8,969 nt of DNA. Source: Pseudomonadota bacterium. GTDB lineage: Bacteria > Pseudomonadota > Alphaproteobacteria > JAAXGF01. Both the position numbers and the translations under genes were made by a program. The notes under the pieces were generated by a model that did no database searches, was not told the origin of the DNA, and was given only the letters and a program-made list of their open reading frames with translations. The stretch spans positions 1 through 8,969 of the forward strand of contig JADFMW010000107.1 in the NCBI GenBank assembly GCA_022563655.1, written 5' to 3'. How positions within the stretch are numbered: position 1 is the first letter of the stretch; each line of letters begins with the position of its first letter. This document shows positions 5,625-8,969 of the stretch, one piece after another.

Positions 5625-6305
5625 ATGAAGCCCGTGCACACACCGCTCTCGCGCCGGCGCGTGATGCTCGCCTCGCTCGCCGCCGGAGGACTCGCCGCGG
5701 TCCACTCGACGCCGGCCCTCGCGGCGCTGCGGATCGCGACGCCGCGCCAGACCGCCGGGCCGTTCTACCCGGCAACCAAACCGCTCGACCAGGACAACGA
5801 TCTCACCGCCGTGCGGGGCAAGAGCGGCCGCGCCAGCGGCACGCCGCTGCACGTGATGGGCCGGGTCATCGACCGGGCGGGACGGCCGGTGGCGGGAGCG
5901 GTCGTCGAGATCTGGCAGGCCAACGCGCACGGCCGCTATCACCATCCGCGCGACCGCAGGAACGTTCCCATCGACCCGTACTTCCAGGGCTGGGGCCACG
6001 ACCGCACCGACGACGGCGGCGCTTACCGGTTCCTGACGATCCGGCCGCCGCCCTACCCCGCCTCGGCCGATTGGACGCGCCCGGCGCACATCCACTTCGC
6101 CATTCACGGTCCCGGATTCGAGCGCCTGATCACGCAGATGTACTTCGCCGGCGACCCGCACCTCGCCAGCGACCGCATCTTCAACGCCATCGCCGACCCG
6201 GCCGCCCGCGCCAGCGTCGTCGTCGCGCCCACGCCGCCCGGCGCCGACCTCAGCCCCGCCGCCGAGGTCGCCACCTTCGACATCGTGCCCGATCGCGGGG
6301 CTTAA
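5625..6305 (+). CDS. Tat-exported intradiol ring-cleavage dioxygenase (protocatechuate 3,4-dioxygenase beta-like)
   Basis: A 226-residue protein of the intradiol dioxygenase family, non-haem Fe(III) enzymes that open catechol-type rings between the two hydroxyls. The ligand set is complete: Tyr105 (in HGRYHH), Tyr144 (in PPPYPA), and His155 and His157 (in PAHIHF). TAGPFYP at 43-49 is the typical N-terminal motif, and WQANAHGRY, RTDDGGAYRF and TQMYFAGDP match the family core. The N-terminus has a twin-arginine signal: SRRRVML at 9-15, a hydrophobic Ala/Leu/Gly stretch, and ALA before residue 34. It therefore appears to act outside the cytoplasm, unlike PcaGH. The ATG at 5625 is chosen because AGGAG is 9 nt upstream and the signal sits correctly; an in-frame ATG at 5559 would add 22 residues with no clear site. 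Exported homologues of this type are common but mostly uncharacterised, so the natural substrate is open. Confidence 0.9.
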   Translation: MKPVHTPLSRRRVMLASLAAGGLAAVHSTPALAALRIATPRQTAGPFYPATKPLDQDNDLTAVRGKSGRASGTPLHVMGRVIDRAGRPVAGAVVEIWQANAHGRYHHPRDRRNVPIDPYFQGWGHDRTDDGGAYRFLTIRPPPYPASADWTRPAHIHFAIHGPGFERLITQMYFAGDPHLASDRIFNAIADPAARASVVVAPTPPGADLSPAAEVATFDIVPDRGA

Positions 6306-6336
6306 GGCGCGCGCCGGCCGAGCGGGCGGCCCGGGC
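6306..6336. other. 31-bp gap between convergent genes, with a GC palindrome
   Basis: The rightward dioxygenase gene and the leftward E2 gene end 31 bp apart. A perfect 10-bp palindrome, GGCCCGGGCC (6328-6337), reaches the E2 stop codon, and GGCGCGCGCC follows the dioxygenase stop. No T-tract is present on either strand, so a shared intrinsic terminator is only weakly suggested. Confidence 0.35.
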
Positions 6337-7443
6337 CTACTTCGCCTTCTGCAGATCGGCGATCGCCGCGGCGAGGAAGCGCGCCGCCTCGCCGCCGGTC
6401 ACCGCGCGGTGGTCGAAGGTGAGCGAGAGCGGCATGATGCGGCGCACCGCGGGCTTGCCCTTGACCGCGACGACGCGCTCGGCGGCGCGCCCGGCGCTCA
6501 GGATCGCCACCTGCGGCGGCACCACGACGGGGACGGCGTAACGGCCGGCCAAGGTGCCGAAGTTCGACAGCGTGATGGTGGCGCCGCGCAACTCCTCGAA
6601 CGGCACCGTGCGCGCCATGACGTCGGCTTTCATCTTATCAAGACCGCGGCGCAGGTCGACCGCGTCGCGGTTGGCGATATCGTTAAGCACCGGAACGAAC
6701 AGGCCTTCGTCGGTATCGACCGCGATGCCGAGGTCGATCTTCTTGTGCAGGCGGCGTCCCGTCTCCTGGCTGTCGTACCAGGCGTTGAGCGACGGCTCCG
6801 CCTTGCAGGCGGCGGCGATGGCGCGAACCAGGCGAACCGAAACGTCGGTGCCCTTCGGCCAGGCGTTGACGTCGGCGTCGTCGAGCACGGTGGCGGGCGC
6901 CACCTCGTTGCGCGCCCGGGTCATGCGCTGCGCCATCGCCCGGCGGACCCCGCGCAGCGGCTCGAGCGGCCCGGCCTCGGCGAGGGTCGCGGCGGCGCGC
7001 TCGACGTCGGCGGCGGTGATCAGGCCGTCCCGCCCGCTGGGGCTGACGATCCCGAGGTCGACGCCGAGCCGCCGCGCCAGCGCGCGCACGGCCGGCGTCG
7101 CCTTGACCCGAGCGAGGCCGGCGCGGCCCGCGGCCTCCTTTCGCTCGTCGATCAGCTCGGCGTGTTTCTCGATGGCGCCGACCACCGTGCCGGCGTCGGC
7201 CCGCTCGCCGCCATCGCCGTACTCGACCAGCGGCGCGCCGATCTTGACGATGTCGCCGGGCTCGGCGCACAGCTTGGCGATGCGCCCGGCGCGCGGCGAC
7301 GGCACCTCGACCACCGCCTTGTCGGTCTCGACCGAAACCAGCGGCTGGTCGACGACGATGCGATCGCCGACGCTGACGTGCCAGGTGACGATCTCGGCCT
7401 CTTGCAGCCCTTCGCCGAGGTCGGGAAGCTTGAACGTGGTCAT
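6337..7443 (-). CDS. 2-oxoacid dehydrogenase complex E2 subunit (dihydrolipoamide acyltransferase)
   Basis: A 368-residue E2 core subunit that passes the acyl group from E1 to CoA through a swinging lipoyl arm. Domains in order: one lipoyl domain (about 2-78) with the lipoylated lysine Lys42 in ETDKAVVEV; a linker; a peripheral-subunit-binding domain (about 113-149, VKATPAVRALARRLGV then DGLITAADV); and the catalytic acyltransferase domain (about 160-368) with TLSNFGTLAG at 291-300. The active-site region reads FDHRAVTGGEAARF: His345 is present, but the usual aspartate four residues later (HxxxDG) is Thr349. The ATG at 7443-7441 is preceded by a purine-rich GAAGGGG. It starts 13 bp after the E1-beta stop codon, so the two are co-transcribed. 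Whether the complex handles pyruvate, acetoin or branched-chain 2-oxoacids cannot be decided here. Confidence 0.93.
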   Translation of the reverse strand: MTTFKLPDLGEGLQEAEIVTWHVSVGDRIVVDQPLVSVETDKAVVEVPSPRAGRIAKLCAEPGDIVKIGAPLVEYGDGGERADAGTVVGAIEKHAELIDERKEAAGRAGLARVKATPAVRALARRLGVDLGIVSPSGRDGLITAADVERAAATLAEAGPLEPLRGVRRAMAQRMTRARNEVAPATVLDDADVNAWPKGTDVSVRLVRAIAAACKAEPSLNAWYDSQETGRRLHKKIDLGIAVDTDEGLFVPVLNDIANRDAVDLRRGLDKMKADVMARTVPFEELRGATITLSNFGTLAGRYAVPVVVPPQVAILSAGRAAERVVAVKGKPAVRRIMPLSLTFDHRAVTGGEAARFLAAAIADLQKAK

Positions 7444-7456
7444 GGCGGCGGCCCCT

Positions 7457-8969
7457 TCAGGCGAATTCGAGCGTGCGGCGCGCGGCGGCGAGAATGCGCG
7501 CCTCGCTCGGCATATAGCGGTCTTCGAGCCGGTACAGCGGCATCACGGTATCGTAGCCCGTCACCCGCTGCACCGGGGCGAGCAGCGACAACAGCCCCCG
7601 CTCGGCAAGGCGCGCGGCGACCTCGGCGCCGAAGCCGGCGGTGTACGCCGCCTCGTGGACGATCACGCAGCGCCCCGTCTTGGCCACCGAGGCGAGGATC
7701 GTGTCGGCGTCGAGCGGCTTCAGCGTCGCCACGTCGATGACCTCGGCGGAGACGCCCTCGGCCGCCAAGGCGTCGGCCGCGGCGAGCGTCTCCTTGATCA
7801 TCGCGCCCCAGGTCACGAGGGTGATGTCGCGCCCCTCGCGCAAGGTGAAGCACACGTCGAGCGGCAGCGCCGCGCCGTTGTCGGCGACCTCCTCCTTGAC
7901 CGCGCGGTAGATGCGCTTCGGCTCGAGAAAGATCACCGGGTCGGCGTCGCGCACGGCGGCGAGCAACAAGCCGTAGGCGCGGCCCGGCGAAGACGGGATC
8001 ACGACGCGCAGACCGGGAATGTGCGCGAACATCGCCTCGGTGCTTTCCGAGTGGTGCTCCGGCGCATGGATGCCGCCGCCGAACGGCGCGCGCAGCACCA
8101 TCGGGCAGGTCAGCCGTCCGCGCGTGCGGTAGCGCAGGCGCGAGGCGTGGCTCACGATCTGATCGATGGTCGGGTAAATGAAGCCCATGAACTGAATCTC
8201 GGCGACCGGCCTCAAGCCTTGCGCCGCCATGCCGACGGCGACGCCGGCGATGGCCGTCTCGGCCTGCTCACGCGCGCCTCGCTCGCAGGCGTCGCGGGCG
8301 CCCAGCTCCTCGAGCAGGCTGGCAGCGCGCTCGAGGGCGGCATCGTCCTTGTCCGCCTGCGCAAGGAGCGCCTGCAGCTCGTTGTGCTGAGCCGGGCCGG
8401 CCCGTTCGAGGGCAACGACGACCGGGTAGCTGCGCTTTCCGGCGCGCAGGTCGTCGTTGACCGGCTTGCCCGTGTTGGAGGCGTCACCCCAAATGCCGAG
8501 GAAGTCATCGCGGATCTGAAACGCCAGGCCGACGCGGCGCCCGTACTCGTGCAGTTGGCCGGGCACCGCGGACGATTGGCCGGCGAGGACGGCGCCGATG
8601 GCGCAGCAGGCGGCGACGAGCGCCGCGGTCTTGCCCTCGACCATGGCCAGGTAGCCAGCGAGCGTCGTGGTGGCGGCCTCCGCGGCAGCGAGATCGAGGT
8701 GCTGGCCCTCGCAGAGGCGAAGCGTCGCCTCATCCAGCATTTGGGCGGCGCGCAAGACGCGGTCGGGGGCGTGGCCGCGCTCGAGCAGCCGCAGCAGCGT
8801 CGCGTTCGCCAGCGCGAACATGCCGTCGCCGGCGTTGATCGCTTGGGCGCTGCCCCAGAGGCGCCAGACCGTCTCGCGGTCGTGGCGCTCGTCGCTCATG
8901 TCCTCGACGTCGTCGTGAATGAGCGTGAAGTTGTGGACCAGCTCCAGCGCAGCGGCGGCCGGCAAGGCA
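7457..8969 (-). CDS. Chimeric frame: isoprenyl diphosphate synthase (N-terminal part) joined to E1-beta of a 2-oxoacid dehydrogenase (open at right edge)
   Basis: One uninterrupted frame encodes two unrelated proteins; residues are numbered from the TTG codon at 8965-8963. Residues 1-~235 are a trans-isoprenyl diphosphate synthase. HDDVED (17-22) is the first Asp-rich motif, with Phe13 five residues before it. GKT (111-113) and FQIRDDFLGIWGD (149-161) with GKP are the second half of the active site. The TTG is internal, as the frame continues as ALPAAAALEL past the edge, so the true start is outside. From about residue 236 the sequence is the E1-beta subunit of a thiamine-diphosphate 2-oxoacid dehydrogenase: AIAGVAVGMA, RPVAEIQFMGF, APEHHSESTEA, DPVIFLEPKRIYR, then VHEAAYTAGFGAE to the normal C-terminus. 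The usual first ~60 residues of E1-beta (GEDVG...GGVFRAT...) and about the last 30 of the synthase are absent, and no E1-alpha gene is present. Either a deletion fusion or an assembly chimera. Confidence 0.85.
   Translation of the reverse strand, partial: ALPAAAALELVHNFTLIHDDVEDMSDERHDRETVWRLWGSAQAINAGDGMFALANATLLRLLERGHAPDRVLRAAQMLDEATLRLCEGQHLDLAAAEAATTTLAGYLAMVEGKTAALVAACCAIGAVLAGQSSAVPGQLHEYGRRVGLAFQIRDDFLGIWGDASNTGKPVNDDLRAGKRSYPVVVALERAGPAQHNELQALLAQADKDDAALERAASLLEELGARDACERGAREQAETAIAGVAVGMAAQGLRPVAEIQFMGFIYPTIDQIVSHASRLRYRTRGRLTCPMVLRAPFGGGIHAPEHHSESTEAMFAHIPGLRVVIPSSPGRAYGLLLAAVRDADPVIFLEPKRIYRAVKEEVADNGAALPLDVCFTLREGRDITLVTWGAMIKETLAAADALAAEGVSAEVIDVATLKPLDADTILASVAKTGRCVIVHEAAYTAGFGAEVAARLAERGLLSLLAPVQRVTGYDTVMPLYRLEDRYMPSEARILAAARRTLEFA
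8240..8290 (-). other. Junction between the synthase and E1-beta segments
   Basis: On the minus strand the synthase-like helix (GARDACERGAREQAETA) flows into the E1-beta-like AETAIAGVAVGMA. The shared stretch AETA fits both families: synthases often have AREQAETAL-type helices near their C-terminus, and E1-beta normally has PLAES.IAG here. The breakpoint therefore cannot be placed more precisely than about codons 231-240. No insertion sequence or repeat lies at the join. Glu236 falls where E1-beta has its conserved catalytic glutamate. Confidence 0.6.

Noticed and set aside
6409..7740. Plus-strand frame of 443 codons opposite E2
   Set aside because: Antisense shadow; the minus-strand E2 has lipoyl, binding and catalytic motifs.

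Overview
The window is GC-rich bacterial chromosome that looks alphaproteobacterial, possibly Rhodospirillales-like. I infer this from the GC-rich coding, a TauE/SafE permease coupled to a TIGR02186-type membrane protein (a pairing I know from Alphaproteobacteria), a CtrA-type motif (TTAA-N7-TTAAC), and a GC-rich palindromic repeat of the kind scattered through such genomes. No RNA gene, CRISPR array or transposase was recognised.

Layout. Positions 1-94 (minus) hold the first 31 codons of an unrecognised gene that runs off the left edge. Positions 95-555 appear gene-free and include an AT-rich island with the CtrA-like site. Then come a YeeE/YedE (TsuA-type) thiosulfate/sulfur permease (556-1737, minus), possibly preceded by a 34-codon upstream ORF, and a SixA-type histidine phosphatase (1968-2510, minus) carrying a 75-bp palindromic element in frame. 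After a divergent intergenic region there is a plus-strand group: a TauE/SafE permease (2766-3689), a secreted and membrane-anchored TIGR02186-like protein overlapping it by ATGA (3686-4447), a 21-bp repeat that triplicates the 3' end of that gene, a beta-hydroxyacid dehydrogenase family reductase (4536-5456), and a Tat-exported intradiol ring-cleavage dioxygenase (5625-6305). Convergent to these, on the minus strand, are a 2-oxoacid dehydrogenase E2 subunit (6337-7443) and, 13 bp upstream of it, a chimeric reading frame (7457-8969, open at the right edge).

How the genes fit together. The left half contains two sulfur-compound permeases (thiosulfate uptake type and sulfite/organosulfonate export type), with the TIGR02186 protein as a likely partner of the second. 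The right end is part of an E1-alpha/E1-beta/E2 operon of the branched-chain/acetoin/Gram-positive-pyruvate dehydrogenase type. Its E1-alpha gene and the first ~60 codons of E1-beta are missing, and the middle of an isoprenyl diphosphate synthase is joined in frame in their place.

The observations most worth a second look are that in-frame chimera (real deletion fusion or assembly join), the palindromic element inside sixA, the triplicated gene end with three in-frame stops, the CtrA-like site, and the tightly coupled TauE/TIGR02186 pair.
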